A DNA stretch of 51,094 nucleotides from an uncultured Pelagibacteraceae bacterium (GCA_902552475.1 CACDJC010000007.1:1-51094); one strand, 5' to 3'; positions 9,447-17,782 are shown, counted from the stretch's first letter. Numbers and translations: made by a program. The notes: generated from the letters alone by a model not told the origin.

Positions 9447-11102
9447 TTAATATTTTGTGGCTAAAATTGGCCCAATTTTCTCTATAATTTGTCCAGCAGT
9501 CCAAACAGTGGTCCATCCAGCTGTATTTCTCCAATTACCTTTGTAAGGATTTCTTCCATCTCTATAATGATAGATAAATTCTTTATTTGGTTTTGGTTCA
9601 TCTAGCATAAGAACTAATACAAATTTTGGATTTGAAGTAGGAAAGATCGATGCAAAGGTATTAACTTTTTTTTTTGAATATCCTCCTTTTGTAGGCTGAT
9701 CTGCGGTGCCAGTCTTTCCACCTATTTGGTAACCTTCAACATTTGCAAATCCTGCTGTGCCCTCTTTTGTTGAAACTATCTTTCTTAAAATTGGGTTAAT
9801 TTTTATAGACAAATTTTCATCTAATATTCTTTTTTTTTCTATATTAATTTCATTTTGAATTAATTTTGGATTCACTTCAAAACCTCCATTTGAAATTATT
9901 GAGTATCCTTTGGCTATCTGTAGTAAAGTTGTTGCTATTCCATGTCCAAAAGCAACGGTTGCTAGTTTACACTTGCCCCATTTTCCTAATTGTGTTTGTC
10001 CAACCTCTTGGATATCAAAATTTATGATTGACAATATTCCTATTAATTTTAAAAATTTTTTATAATTTTCTATACCTACTTTTTGGGCTATTCTTACTGA
10101 TCCAATATTACCAGATCTTATTAAAATTTCTTCAGCAGTTAAATCCGAAGGAATTTTATCATCATATTCTGATATTGTGTTTCGACCACAAGTGATTCTT
10201 TTCTCTAAATCTGTAAATCTAGTATCAGTTTCAACTATTTTATAGTTCAGTCCTGCCGCCAAAGCAAAAGTTTTAAATACAGATCCAAACTCATAAACTC
10301 CTTTAGTAGCTCTATTTATAAATTTTACATCTTTTATTTTTTCTCTTTTATTTAAATTGAAATCTGGAAGGGATACCATCGATAATATATTTCCATTGTT
10401 TATATCCATTAATATTGCTGCACTACCTATGTTTTGAAAAATACTTTCAGATTTAATTAGTTCTTCACGTATTAAATATTGAATATCTGTATCAAGAGTA
10501 AGCTTTAAAGGGTCTCTTGATGTTCTTAATTCATAATCGAAGGTTTTTTCTAAACCAGAAATTCCGTTGTTATTATTATCGATCTGACCGATAACATGAC
10601 TAAAAAGATTACCATTAGGATAAACTCTGGCAATTCCATATTCTTGAATAAATGATTTATCACCTAAAAGAATTATCTCTTCTAATTTTTCTGGTTTAAT
10701 TTTTTTTTTAACATAAAAGAACTTTTTACCGTACATTTTTTTTTTAAAGTCTTTTTTTGGAAAAAGTAATTTAAGCGATATCAAAAGCTTTTCTTTATTA
10801 GTTACTAAGTTTGGATTTATACCTACATTAACTATAGGAACACTTTTAGCTAAAATATTTCCATCTTTGTCAAGAATACTAGATCTAAAATTTTCTTTTT
10901 TAAAAACTTTTTTTTGCTCTTGTTTATGATTTAAACTTAACAATATTACTTTTGAAGAAAAAATAATTGCAATTATAAAAAAAACAAAAAATATAAATGC
11001 TATTCTTTCAAATGATATTTTAAGATTAGATTTATTTTCATCATATGAGAACTCAGAATTATATTTATCAGAACTCTCAATGTCTTTATCAAATTCACTC
11101 AT
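9447..11102 (-). CDS. ftsI: Septal transpeptidase FtsI (penicillin-binding protein 3, class B)
   Basis: Monofunctional class B PBP that cross-links septal peptidoglycan in the periplasm, paired with FtsW. The 551-residue protein has a long charged cytoplasmic N-terminus, one membrane segment at about 34-57, a pedestal domain, and a transpeptidase domain with the three active-site motifs: SVFK (274-277, nucleophile Ser274), SGN (330-332) and KTGT (463-466). The start overlaps ftsL by 8 bp, and an 11-bp gap separates it from murE/murF. All catalytic residues are present, so it should be an active beta-lactam target. Confidence 0.96.
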   Translation of the reverse strand: MSEFDKDIESSDKYNSEFSYDENKSNLKISFERIAFIFFVFFIIAIIFSSKVILLSLNHKQEQKKVFKKENFRSSILDKDGNILAKSVPIVNVGINPNLVTNKEKLLISLKLLFPKKDFKKKMYGKKFFYVKKKIKPEKLEEIILLGDKSFIQEYGIARVYPNGNLFSHVIGQIDNNNNGISGLEKTFDYELRTSRDPLKLTLDTDIQYLIREELIKSESIFQNIGSAAILMDINNGNILSMVSLPDFNLNKREKIKDVKFINRATKGVYEFGSVFKTFALAAGLNYKIVETDTRFTDLEKRITCGRNTISEYDDKIPSDLTAEEILIRSGNIGSVRIAQKVGIENYKKFLKLIGILSIINFDIQEVGQTQLGKWGKCKLATVAFGHGIATTLLQIAKGYSIISNGGFEVNPKLIQNEINIEKKRILDENLSIKINPILRKIVSTKEGTAGFANVEGYQIGGKTGTADQPTKGGYSKKKVNTFASIFPTSNPKFVLVLMLDEPKPNKEFIYHYRDGRNPYKGNWRNTAGWTTVWTAGQIIEKIGPILATKY

Positions 11103-11397
11103 TATTTTTTAGGCTATCAATTTTTAAAATTTTATCTTCAATTTTAATCCAATTTAAATTTTCTATATTTTTTTGAAAATAAGCATCGTCAAAATAAAGT
11201 TGCTGATATTCCATTAATTTTTTAGGTGAAGTTAAAATATTATAATCAAGAAGAATTAATTCGTATCTATCTTCTAGAATTATAATATTTTCTTTTAAAT
11301 CAAAAATTTTTTTATCTAGTTTTTTTGTTGAATTTTTTGTTAAAGTAGTTGCTATTATTAGAAAAATAATTGGAATAAAAATTGTAATTTTTTTCAT
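11095..11397 (-). CDS. ftsL: Cell division protein FtsL-like
   Basis: A 100-residue bitopic protein with a short cytoplasmic N-terminus, one membrane segment at about residues 4-22 (IFIPIIFLIIATTL), then a stretch from about 28 to 55 rich in Lys/Leu/Ile/Glu that fits a coiled coil. The sequence itself is too diverged to name on motifs, but FtsL proteins are defined by exactly this size and topology, and the position between rsmH (4-bp overlap) and ftsI (8-bp overlap) is the canonical ftsL location. FtsL forms a periplasmic complex with FtsB and FtsQ that activates FtsWI. Alphaproteobacterial FtsL proteins are known to be poorly conserved. Confidence 0.8.
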   Translation of the reverse strand: MKKITIFIPIIFLIIATTLTKNSTKKLDKKIFDLKENIIILEDRYELILLDYNILTSPKKLMEYQQLYFDDAYFQKNIENLNWIKIEDKILKIDSLKNNE

Positions 11398-12398
11398 CTT
11401 TTAAATTTTAGATTTTCAACATCTGTAAGGTATTTAAATTTTTTTTTAAATTCATCAAATTCACATTTATTTTTAATTTTAATTGCATATCTTAATTTTG
11501 CAGATCTTGATGGTGGATTCATTTTTAATTCATTTAAATTTGGAATAATTGGTTTTTTTTTTTTTAAATCAAAACATTTAACATTTTCATCTATGTTTGG
11601 AATATATCTAGATAAATTTTTATTTTCTGAATAATTCTTGAAAAAAAATTTTACTATTTTGTCTTCTAAAGAATGAAAAGTAACTACTGTTATAATTCCA
11701 CCAATAGGTAGTAAATTGAAAGCATTAATCAATCCATTCATTAATTCTGTTATTTCTTTATTTACAAATATTCTTATTGCCTGAAAAATTTGAGTAGAAT
11801 TATTAATTTTTTTATTTTTATATTTTTTGATAGTATTAATTATCTTTGTAAGATCTTCAGTTTTGATTTCTTGAGTTTTTCTAATTTCTACAATTTTTCT
11901 TACAATTTTCTTAGAATATTTTTCTTCTCCAAAAATTTTAAATATTTTAATTAAATTTTCTTCACTCATATAAGAAATAACTTCTTTTGCAGAAAAGTCA
12001 TTAATTCCCATTCTCATATCAAGTTTACCTTTGCTATTAAATGATAAGCCCTTTTTTGAATTTTTAATCTGATTAAAAGAATAACCTAAGTCAAAAATAA
12101 TAGCTTTAAGGTCTTTGGTTTTGAATTTTAATTTATTTATTTCCGAAAATTTAATATTATGAAAAGAAAATCTTTTTTTATAATTTTTTTCTAATTCTTT
12201 TGAATATAAATAGGAATCTTTATCTCGATCAATTGCTAAAACATGATTATTTTTGTTTTCCAAAATTTTTTTTGAGTAGCCACCTTGACCAAAGGTACAG
12301 TCAATAAATGTGCCACCATAAAGAGGGGAAATAATGCTAATTAATTCATTTAGCAGAACTGGAAAATGTTTGTCTTCCAGATTTATGGTGGCATTCAT
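11394..12398 (-). CDS. rsmH: 16S rRNA (cytosine(1402)-N(4))-methyltransferase RsmH (MraW)
   Basis: SAM-dependent methyltransferase acting on N4 of C1402 in the 16S rRNA decoding centre. The 334-residue protein starts with the family pattern HFPVLLNELISII, then the SAM-binding motif FIDCTFGQGGYS, a second motif IFDLGYSFNQI, the RIFVNKEI and TFHSLEDKIVK stretches, and the C-terminal NPPSRSAKLRYA signature. It lies 18 bp downstream of ftsZ, whereas in most genomes rsmH directly follows mraZ. Its end overlaps ftsL by 4 bp. Confidence 0.96.
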   Translation of the reverse strand: MNATINLEDKHFPVLLNELISIISPLYGGTFIDCTFGQGGYSKKILENKNNHVLAIDRDKDSYLYSKELEKNYKKRFSFHNIKFSEINKLKFKTKDLKAIIFDLGYSFNQIKNSKKGLSFNSKGKLDMRMGINDFSAKEVISYMSEENLIKIFKIFGEEKYSKKIVRKIVEIRKTQEIKTEDLTKIINTIKKYKNKKINNSTQIFQAIRIFVNKEITELMNGLINAFNLLPIGGIITVVTFHSLEDKIVKFFFKNYSENKNLSRYIPNIDENVKCFDLKKKKPIIPNLNELKMNPPSRSAKLRYAIKIKNKCEFDEFKKKFKYLTDVENLKFKR

Positions 12399-12416
12399 TT
12401 ATTTTTTTGAAGACCA

Positions 12417-13874
12417 TTAATTTTTTTGTCTTCTCAAAAATGCAGGGATTTCGAGTTCATCTTCTTCTGTTTTTTCTGAAGAAGGAAAAGTGTTTTCACT
12501 ATTGTCATTACTTTCTCCATCTGAATTAAATAACTCGGGAGTTTCTTCTTCGCTTAAATCAAAGTTTTCTAAACCATTTGAAGAAGACTCAACATTTTCG
12601 TCTTTTTTTTCATTCAATATTTGTGTTTCAGAATTAGCAATTTGAGTGTTATCTTCGGTTTCCTGGATAATATTTGAAGAATAATCTGCTTCTGTTTCTT
12701 GTTGTTCATTTATATTTGAAGCTTCTTGACTTTCAGACTTCACTTCTTCTTCTATTTTAAGTGCATTTGCTCCATTTGTAATAATAGAGTTGTTTGTATT
12801 TGAAAAAGTAAAAGATTGAGTTGAACCATTATTAGAAAAATCAGAGTAACCTGGGTTTCTATTCTGAATTCTGTGAACCATATTTATTACTGATTTTGGC
12901 TCAGGTTGCTGTCCATCTAGTGATGTAGCAACTATTGATACTCTCATCAATCCATCAAGATTTTCATCAGTAATTGCTCCAATAATTAGTTCTGCATCAG
13001 GATCGACTTCTGCTCTAACTTTATTAACAGCTTCGTCAACTTCGAAGAGTTTTAGATCTTTTCCTCCTGTAATATTAACTAGCAAACCTTTTGCACCTTT
13101 TAATGTGTAATCATCTATAAGCGGGTTACTGATTGCCATCTCTGCAGCCTTTATGGCTCTTCCTTCTCCTTCAGCTTGACCCGTTCCCATCATAGCTTTG
13201 CCCATCGAACTCATTACAGTTTCTACGTCAGCAAAATCTAAGTTGATTAAGCCTGGTCTAACCATTAAATCAGTTATGCTTTGAACGCCATGAAGAAGAA
13301 CATCATTCGATAACTCAAAAGACTCTTCAAATGTTGTTTGTTCACTTGCTATTTTAAATAAATTTTGGTTTGGAACTACAATAATAGTATCTACATGCTT
13401 CCTTAATTCTTCCAAGCCTTGTTGGGCCTTTCTCATCCTTGATGGGCCTTCATACAAGAATGGAAGAGTCACAACTCCTACTGTTAAAATATTTAATTCC
13501 TTAGCTGCTCTAGCTATTACATGGGCTGCTCCTGTTCCGGTTCCACCTCCCATTCCTGCCGTTATGAAAACCATATTAGATCCCTGAAGGACATTAATTA
13601 TTTCATTTAATGACTCGTCAGCAGCTGCTTCACCTATATCTAATTTTGCTCCTGCACCTAAACCTTTTGTAAGATTTAAACCCATTTGAATTTTTGCTTG
13701 TGCTTTGCTTACTCTTAAATCTTGTGCATCAGTATTAACGGCAATAAATTCTACACCTTGTAAACCTGCTTCTATCATGCCATTAATGGCATTACCTCCT
13801 GCTCCTCCAACTCCAAGAACTAAAATTCTTGGTTTCAACTCTTTTATATCTGGTGCTTTAAAGTTTATTGTCAT
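12417..13874 (-). CDS. ftsZ: Cell division GTPase FtsZ
   Basis: Tubulin-like GTPase forming the cytokinetic Z-ring. The 485-residue protein shows the N-terminal [13 protein letters not shown] phosphate-binding loop, NTDAQDL, the tubulin signature GGGTGTG (109-115), and the T7-loop region DFADVETVM. After the conserved core ending near residue 330 comes an acidic, Ser/Asn/Glu-rich linker of roughly 140 residues, then the conserved C-terminal peptide [13 protein letters not shown] that binds FtsA and other membrane tethers. It lies 10 bp downstream of mraZ and 18 bp upstream of rsmH. This is an unusual place, because ftsZ normally closes the dcw cluster after ftsQ and ftsA. Confidence 0.97.
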   Translation of the reverse strand: MTINFKAPDIKELKPRILVLGVGGAGGNAINGMIEAGLQGVEFIAVNTDAQDLRVSKAQAKIQMGLNLTKGLGAGAKLDIGEAAADESLNEIINVLQGSNMVFITAGMGGGTGTGAAHVIARAAKELNILTVGVVTLPFLYEGPSRMRKAQQGLEELRKHVDTIIVVPNQNLFKIASEQTTFEESFELSNDVLLHGVQSITDLMVRPGLINLDFADVETVMSSMGKAMMGTGQAEGEGRAIKAAEMAISNPLIDDYTLKGAKGLLVNITGGKDLKLFEVDEAVNKVRAEVDPDAELIIGAITDENLDGLMRVSIVATSLDGQQPEPKSVINMVHRIQNRNPGYSDFSNNGSTQSFTFSNTNNSIITNGANALKIEEEVKSESQEASNINEQQETEADYSSNIIQETEDNTQIANSETQILNEKKDENVESSSNGLENFDLSEEETPELFNSDGESNDNSENTFPSSEKTEEDELEIPAFLRRQKN

Positions 13875-13884
13875 TTATCCCCCT

Positions 13885-14340
13885 TTAGTTATTAAATTGA
13901 CGCTCCCATCTAAGGCTAGCTCTGTGAATGTTTGATTTTCTCTTTGCAGTTACCCTAAATTTTTCAAATGCTGTTGGCTCCCATATTTGAAAGGTTTTTC
14001 CTTGTCCAACAAACAACATGCTATGTCTTATTTTTGCATGTTTTAATAATTTTTGTGTAAGTGATATTCTTCCTTCGTTATCAAACTGAAAACTTGAACT
14101 TTCTGAAAGTATTGATGTGGCAAAAAAATCTTTTTTTTCCTCAAATGGATTTAAAGAATCTATTGCATTAGAAATTTTTTCTATTCTATCTTGTGACCAT
14201 GCTTCTATTGACTGATTATTAAAAGATGGAAAACAAACTACTCCATTATAACCTAAATTTGAAAGATAGGATCTAAAGCTAGCAGGCACTGACACCCTTC
14301 CTTTTTTGTCCAGTTTGTTTTCGAAAATAGATATAAACAT
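13885..14340 (-). CDS. mraZ: Transcriptional regulator MraZ
   Basis: MraZ is a ring-forming DNA-binding protein with two SpoVT/AbrB-like repeats that represses its own dcw promoter. The 151-residue protein has both repeats: MFISIFENKLDKKGRVSVPASFRSYL at the N-terminus (quoted in part here: KLDKKGRVSVPASFR) and FQFDNEGRISLTQKLLKHA in the second half, each with the family DxKGR/DxEGR turn. It is the first gene of the dcw operon. Three TGGGN repeats spaced 10 bp apart overlap its promoter directly upstream, matching the known MraZ operator type and supporting autoregulation. Confidence 0.96.
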   Translation of the reverse strand: MFISIFENKLDKKGRVSVPASFRSYLSNLGYNGVVCFPSFNNQSIEAWSQDRIEKISNAIDSLNPFEEKKDFFATSILSESSSFQFDNEGRISLTQKLLKHAKIRHSMLFVGQGKTFQIWEPTAFEKFRVTAKRKSNIHRASLRWERQFNN

Positions 14341-14351
14341 AATCCATAATT

Positions 14352-14383
14352 TCCCATTTGGGATTTTATGGGATATTATGGGT
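14352..14383. promoter_or_regulatory. MraZ operator: three TGGGN direct repeats at 10-bp spacing
   Basis: Read on the plus strand, TGGGA (14359-14363), TGGGA (14369-14373) and TGGGT (14379-14383) are separated by 5-bp AT-only spacers, one helical turn apart. A fourth, inverted copy (TCCCA, 14352-14356) forms an inverted repeat with the first. MraZ of E. coli is known to bind arrays of TGGG direct repeats separated by a few bases at its own promoter. The array covers the -10 element and the predicted transcription start, so binding would block RNA polymerase. Confidence 0.85.
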
Positions 14384-14401
14384 TTTATTAAGTATCGTCA
14401 A
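14373..14401 (-). promoter_or_regulatory. Sigma70-type promoter of the dcw operon (PmraZ)
   Basis: On the minus strand the -35 hexamer TTGACG (14396-14401) and the -10 hexamer TAATAT (14373-14378) are separated by exactly 17 bp. The predicted start is near 14366, giving a 5' leader of about 25 nt before the mraZ ATG at 14340. It is one of the best-matching housekeeping promoters in the window and overlaps the MraZ operator repeats. Confidence 0.8.
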
Positions 14402-14521
14402 TAAGTAAATTAACTAAAATTATTCTCATTTTGTTCTAAATATTGGTTTATTAACTATGATTAAATTTTAAAGAAAATTTGTTTATTATATTAAAACTTT
14501 GCTGTTTAAAAATTTTGAAAA

Positions 14522-14877
14522 GCCAGATAAACTATAAGCCGGGTTCTGTCATTTAAACTTATCATTTATCTAGATCTTAAATCACTTTAAGATTCAAGCA
14601 ACTAACCCTGATGACTAGCCAAAGACTGCTTTTAGTTATTTCTAACAATGTCATCTCTACTCAGTCTTGCTCTCAGTGGGGTTTTCCATGCACTAGTTGT
14701 TACCAACTCAGCCGGTGTGCTCTTACCACACCTTTTCACCCTTGCCTTGATAAGGCGGTTTATTTTCTGTGGCACTGTCCCTAGGGTCTCCCCCGCCAGC
14801 TGTTAACTGGCACTGTGTCTTTGTAGAGCCCGGACTTTCCTCTTCAACTATTTGAAGCGATAAGTCATTTATCTGGC
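14522..14877 (-). ncRNA. rnpB: RNase P RNA (M1 RNA)
   Basis: Catalytic RNA of RNase P, which removes tRNA 5' leaders. The minus-strand transcript contains both universally conserved blocks: GAGGAAAGTCCGGGCTC (complement of 14826-14842) near the 5' end and ACAGAACCCGGCTTAT (complement of 14534-14549) near the 3' end, which form the P4 pseudoknot core. The ends are set by a perfect 10-bp P1 helix, GCCAGATAAA at the 5' end against TTTATCTGGC at the 3' end. The length, about 356 nt, is normal for a bacterial A-type RNA. It lies in the 586-bp gap between mraZ and the amidase gene; the roughly 120 bp between its 3' end and the dcw promoter hold nothing I can identify. Confidence 0.95.
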
Positions 14878-14883
14878 AAGCCT

Positions 14884-14911
14884 AAAATATAATTTTTATT
14901 TTAAAATTCAA
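14884..14911 (-). promoter_or_regulatory. Candidate rnpB promoter
   Basis: On the minus strand, TTGAAT (14906-14911) and TATTTT (14884-14889) are 16 bp apart. The implied start, 6-7 nt downstream of the -10 element, falls at about 14877, the position independently derived from the P1 helix as the 5' end of RNase P RNA. The agreement of the two makes this a reasonable call in spite of the AT-rich background. Confidence 0.5.
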
Positions 14912-14926
14912 TATAAAATATCATAA

Positions 14927-15652
14927 CTAAATAAGGGATTTTATGATTTCTAAGCATTCTTTATCTAACTTTCCATTTACTAGCTCGGGCCTAAATCTCC
15001 TTTGAAAGCTTTTGATTATTTTTTTTAATTCATTAGAACTTGAATATTCTGTGTTGTAACCAAATTTTTTAAGTAATTTTAAAAACAAATTCATTTCTAA
15101 ATCTTTATTTTTTCCTCTAAGTTTTTTTAAGTAACTTAAGTTAAGTTTATACCATATACCTAAATTTTTTTTTGATAGAAATTTCCAAGGAAACTTTTCC
15201 CCTGGGTCTTTTTTTCTTATAGGTGCAATATCAGAATGTCCCAAAATATTTTTTTTATTAATTTTATATTTTTTTATCAACTTTCTAGAAATTTTTATTA
15301 AACAATTTATTTGTTTTTTTTTAAATTTTTCATAACCATGTTCATGCCCGGGGTTTGATATTTCAATTCCTATAGAATTTTTATTAAGATGACTATCTTG
15401 TTTCCATTTAGATTTTCCTGCATGCCAAGCCACATATAAATCAGGAACTATTTGGATTAATTCTCCTTTTTTATTAATATAATAATGACAACTAACTCTA
15501 GATTTTTCAGAAGTTAATTTCCTAATTGCTAATAAGTCATTTTTCATTCCAGTATAATGAAATATTAGATATTTTATTTGTTTGTTTGATCTTTTTATAG
15601 AATCAAAGTTTGGAGAGTAATTAAATGTCATTTTTTCAACAATATTTGGCAT
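14927..15652 (-). CDS. N-acetylmuramoyl-L-alanine amidase (amidase_2 / AmiD-AmpD type) with C-terminal peptidoglycan-binding-like region
   Basis: Zinc amidase that cleaves the bond between MurNAc and the stem peptide. The catalytic domain shows IFHYTGM (first zinc His), SCHYYINKKGELIQIV, AWHAGKSKW, NSIGIEISNPG, and GHSDIAPIRKKDPGEKFPW, which carries the second zinc His and the Asp/Lys catalytic region. A C-terminal stretch (NLFLKLLKKFGYN to the end) resembles a PG_binding_1 domain, as in AmiD-like enzymes. The frame opens with TTG at 15664; ATG at 15652 (MPNIVEKM) or 15631 (MTFNYSPNFD) are more likely starts. No signal peptide is visible, so a cytoplasmic AmpD-like recycling role is also possible. 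Confidence 0.88.
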   Translation of the reverse strand: MPNIVEKMTFNYSPNFDSIKRSNKQIKYLIFHYTGMKNDLLAIRKLTSEKSRVSCHYYINKKGELIQIVPDLYVAWHAGKSKWKQDSHLNKNSIGIEISNPGHEHGYEKFKKKQINCLIKISRKLIKKYKINKKNILGHSDIAPIRKKDPGEKFPWKFLSKKNLGIWYKLNLSYLKKLRGKNKDLEMNLFLKLLKKFGYNTEYSSSNELKKIIKSFQRRFRPELVNGKLDKECLEIIKSLI

Positions 15653-15710
15653 AATTTTAAACAATTTAATCTTTAATTATAGATTTAAGGTTATAATATA
15701 ATTGTATTGA

Positions 15711-16517
15711 ATGAAAAAGTTTTTAACAATATTTGCATTTCTAATTTTTAGTCAGTTTCATAGTATTAATCTATTTGCTGGATCGGACGGTAGCTTAGAT
15801 GTAAGCAAAAAGGATATTGATAGTCAAAACACTGAGGTTAAAGATTGTTTTGAAAAAGTCAATAGAGGTGTTTTTGCTTTCAATCAAGCGTTGGATAAAG
15901 TTTTTTTTAAACCTGTTGGAAAAGGCTATAGACTTCTTCCAAAACCAATAAGATCTGGAACAAGTAATGTATTAAGTAATTTATCTAATGTTGTAACAAT
16001 TCCAAACAATCTTCTTCAAGGACAAGTAAAAGATGCAGGAGTGAACTCAGCAAGATTTGTTCTTAATACAACTTTAGGCATTGTTGGAATTTTTGACGTA
16101 GCTTCATATTTTGGAATATCAAAAAGAGATAAAGAAGATTATGGACAAACATTGGGTGTATGGGGATTTAAAGAAGGATGTTATTTTGTTTTACCAGTTT
16201 TAGGACCAACTACTGTAAGAGACTCTATAGGTTCTCTGGCCAATTTTTCGGGAGGTGATGCATGGTACAATGTTACAGTTAGAAATAATACTCAACATTT
16301 TGAAGATGCAGATTATTATATCTCACGTTTAACAGCTGGAGTAGACTTTAGAGCTAAAAATTTAGACTCATATGATAGTTTAGAAAAAAATTCATTAGAT
16401 CTATATGCATCAGTTAGAAGTTTGTACCTTCAAGATAGGCAAAGAAAAATTAAAAATCTTGATGTAACAACAGATACAATGAATGATGATGACTGGGAAG
16501 AAATAGATAGCCAGTAA
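15711..16517 (+). CDS. mlaA: MlaA (VacJ)-family phospholipid transport protein
   Basis: MlaA sits in the outer membrane and extracts mislocalised phospholipids, handing them to periplasmic MlaC. The 268-residue protein has a hydrophobic N-terminal signal sequence, then the family start FEKVNRGVFAFNQALDK, RLLPKPIRSG, NLSNVVTIPNNLLQG, RFVLNTTLGIVGIFDVAS, EDYGQTLGVWGFKEGCYFV and LPVLGPTTVRDSIG. The signal sequence ends LFAGSDG with no lipobox cysteine, unlike E. coli MlaA. The only nearby Cys is at about residue 46 in DCFEKVNR. Spacing to mlaC is 8 bp, so the two are cotranscribed. No mlaFEDB genes are in the window. Confidence 0.92.
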   Translation: MKKFLTIFAFLIFSQFHSINLFAGSDGSLDVSKKDIDSQNTEVKDCFEKVNRGVFAFNQALDKVFFKPVGKGYRLLPKPIRSGTSNVLSNLSNVVTIPNNLLQGQVKDAGVNSARFVLNTTLGIVGIFDVASYFGISKRDKEDYGQTLGVWGFKEGCYFVLPVLGPTTVRDSIGSLANFSGGDAWYNVTVRNNTQHFEDADYYISRLTAGVDFRAKNLDSYDSLEKNSLDLYASVRSLYLQDRQRKIKNLDVTTDTMNDDDWEEIDSQ

Positions 16518-16525
16518 TATTCTAA

Positions 16526-17116
16526 ATGAAATTAAAAAAAATATTTTTATTATTATTTTTTTTTCTATTTTTTAACAATACAATACAAGCAAAAGTTCCA
16601 AGTTTATTAATTACCGAAATAGTTGACGAAGCATCCAAAATTTTATCTAGTGAAGATCCTGTTGAATCTAAAATTATAAAACTTAATGATATTGCGGAAA
16701 GAAACGTAGATATAAATGGAATTGGAATGTATACATTAGGAAAATATAGGAAAAAACTATCTGAAGATGAAAAAATAAAATATAACAAATTATTTAAAAG
16801 TTATTTTTTAAAAAGTTTTTCAAGCAGACTTGTTGATTATTCAGATCCAAAAATTAATGTGACCTCTCAAAAAAAAATTAATGAAAAATATACAATAGTT
16901 AGTACGTTGTTGGAGGCTACTTCGAAAAACCCTGAGGTCAAAATAGACTGGAGAATTTATACAAAAAATCCTGAAAGACCTTTAATAAGAGATTTAATTG
17001 TAGAAGGATTAAGTCTGGCGAGAACTCAAAAAGAGGAATTTAATTCTGTTATCCAAAATAACGATGGTGATATTAATGCTTTGTTTAAAACACTGGAAGA
17101 ATTTATAATTAAATAG
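16526..17116 (+). CDS. mlaC: MlaC-family periplasmic phospholipid-binding protein (Ttg2D/toluene tolerance family)
   Basis: Periplasmic carrier that shuttles phospholipid between MlaA and the inner-membrane MlaFEDB complex. The 196-residue protein has a short, very hydrophobic signal sequence ending near IQA and the family's helical/beta fold: GMYTLGKYRKKLSEDEKIKYNKLFKSYF, SRLVDYSDPKINV, and a late VEGLSLARTQKEEFNSVI block, which corresponds to the VeGvSl.tyR motif of MlaC. It directly follows mlaA. Its 3' end is 5 bp from the end of the convergent CIA30 gene, leaving no room for a classical terminator. Confidence 0.9.
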   Translation: MKLKKIFLLLFFFLFFNNTIQAKVPSLLITEIVDEASKILSSEDPVESKIIKLNDIAERNVDINGIGMYTLGKYRKKLSEDEKIKYNKLFKSYFLKSFSSRLVDYSDPKINVTSQKKINEKYTIVSTLLEATSKNPEVKIDWRIYTKNPERPLIRDLIVEGLSLARTQKEEFNSVIQNNDGDINALFKTLEEFIIK

Positions 17117-17121
17117 GAATT

Positions 17122-17685
17122 TTAATACAATCCTATTTTAGCTAAACATATATCCGCTTTAAAATCTTCAAAGCCCGCAACTAGACCAATAGATTTCATT
17201 TTTTGATTTGACAGATTTTTTGGTTGATAAAAATTTGATTTTTTGAATTCTGAAAATGGAGCTTTTATTTCAGTCCACTTATTAACTGATAAAAATTTAT
17301 ATGAATAATATTGCCAAGGAGCTAATGTAGTTCCCGTTCTTATATGAAAGCTATATTTTTTATTATTTCCATATACTAAAGCAAAAATACCTTCATATTC
17401 ATTTATATTTATTTTTGGATTTAATAATGTTCTAATTTGTATGAAGCCTCCATTATTTTCAGTGCTTACATTTCCAGTCATCCTATGGCATTTAGTTTTA
17501 TCAACATTGTCTAGTTTGGTGCTTCCTTCTGAAACTCCACCCATTACACCATCAGTAACGAAATACCATTCTTGACCTTCTATAGTATTTCCAGGATTTC
17601 TTAGGTCTTCTAAAACAAGCATTTTAGACTTTGCCTCAAACATAAAAATAAAAAAAATAAAAAAAATTTTATATATAGTTTTCAA
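17122..17685 (-). CDS. Secreted CIA30 (NDUFAF1-like) domain protein
   Basis: A 187-residue protein with an N-terminal signal-like hydrophobic stretch (IFFIFFIFMF) and a single galactose-binding-like CIA30 domain, recognisable from WYFVTDGVMGGVSEGSTKL near residue 40, GFIQIRTLL, and a C-terminal block KSIGLVAGFEDFKADICLAKIGLY. CIA30 is the complex I intermediate-associated protein 30 family (NDUFAF1 in mitochondria). Bacterial members are mostly uncharacterised, and a secreted one need not act on complex I. The frame begins with TTG at 17685, 20 bp after the CAT-anticodon tRNA on the same strand, so it may be read from the rpoD-tRNA transcript. Exact function unknown. Confidence 0.8.
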   Translation of the reverse strand: MKTIYKIFFIFFIFMFEAKSKMLVLEDLRNPGNTIEGQEWYFVTDGVMGGVSEGSTKLDNVDKTKCHRMTGNVSTENNGGFIQIRTLLNPKININEYEGIFALVYGNNKKYSFHIRTGTTLAPWQYYSYKFLSVNKWTEIKAPFSEFKKSNFYQPKNLSNQKMKSIGLVAGFEDFKADICLAKIGLY

Positions 17686-17705
17686 AAAAAAATCTTATGT
17701 TTATT

Positions 17706-17782
17706 TGGTGGGCCCGCCAGGACTCGAACCTGGGACCAATACATTATGAGTGTACTGCTCTAACCAACTGAGCTACAGGCCC
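17706..17782 (-). tRNA. tRNA with CAT anticodon, probably tRNA-Ile2 (lysidine type)
   Basis: A 77-nt cloverleaf with encoded CCA: acceptor stem GGGCCTG, D-arm GCTC-AGTTGGTTA-GAGC, anticodon arm GTACA-CTCATAA-TGTAT, T-arm with a canonical TTCGAGT loop. The CAT anticodon could mean elongator Met or Ile2. Ile2, in which C34 is converted to lysidine by TilS, is favoured by C4-G69 and C5-G68 in the acceptor stem, the G27-T43 wobble at the base of the anticodon stem, and the variable-loop TGGTC, all shared with E. coli tRNA-Ile2. It lies 58 bp downstream of tRNA-Val, both after rpoD. Confidence 0.9.
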
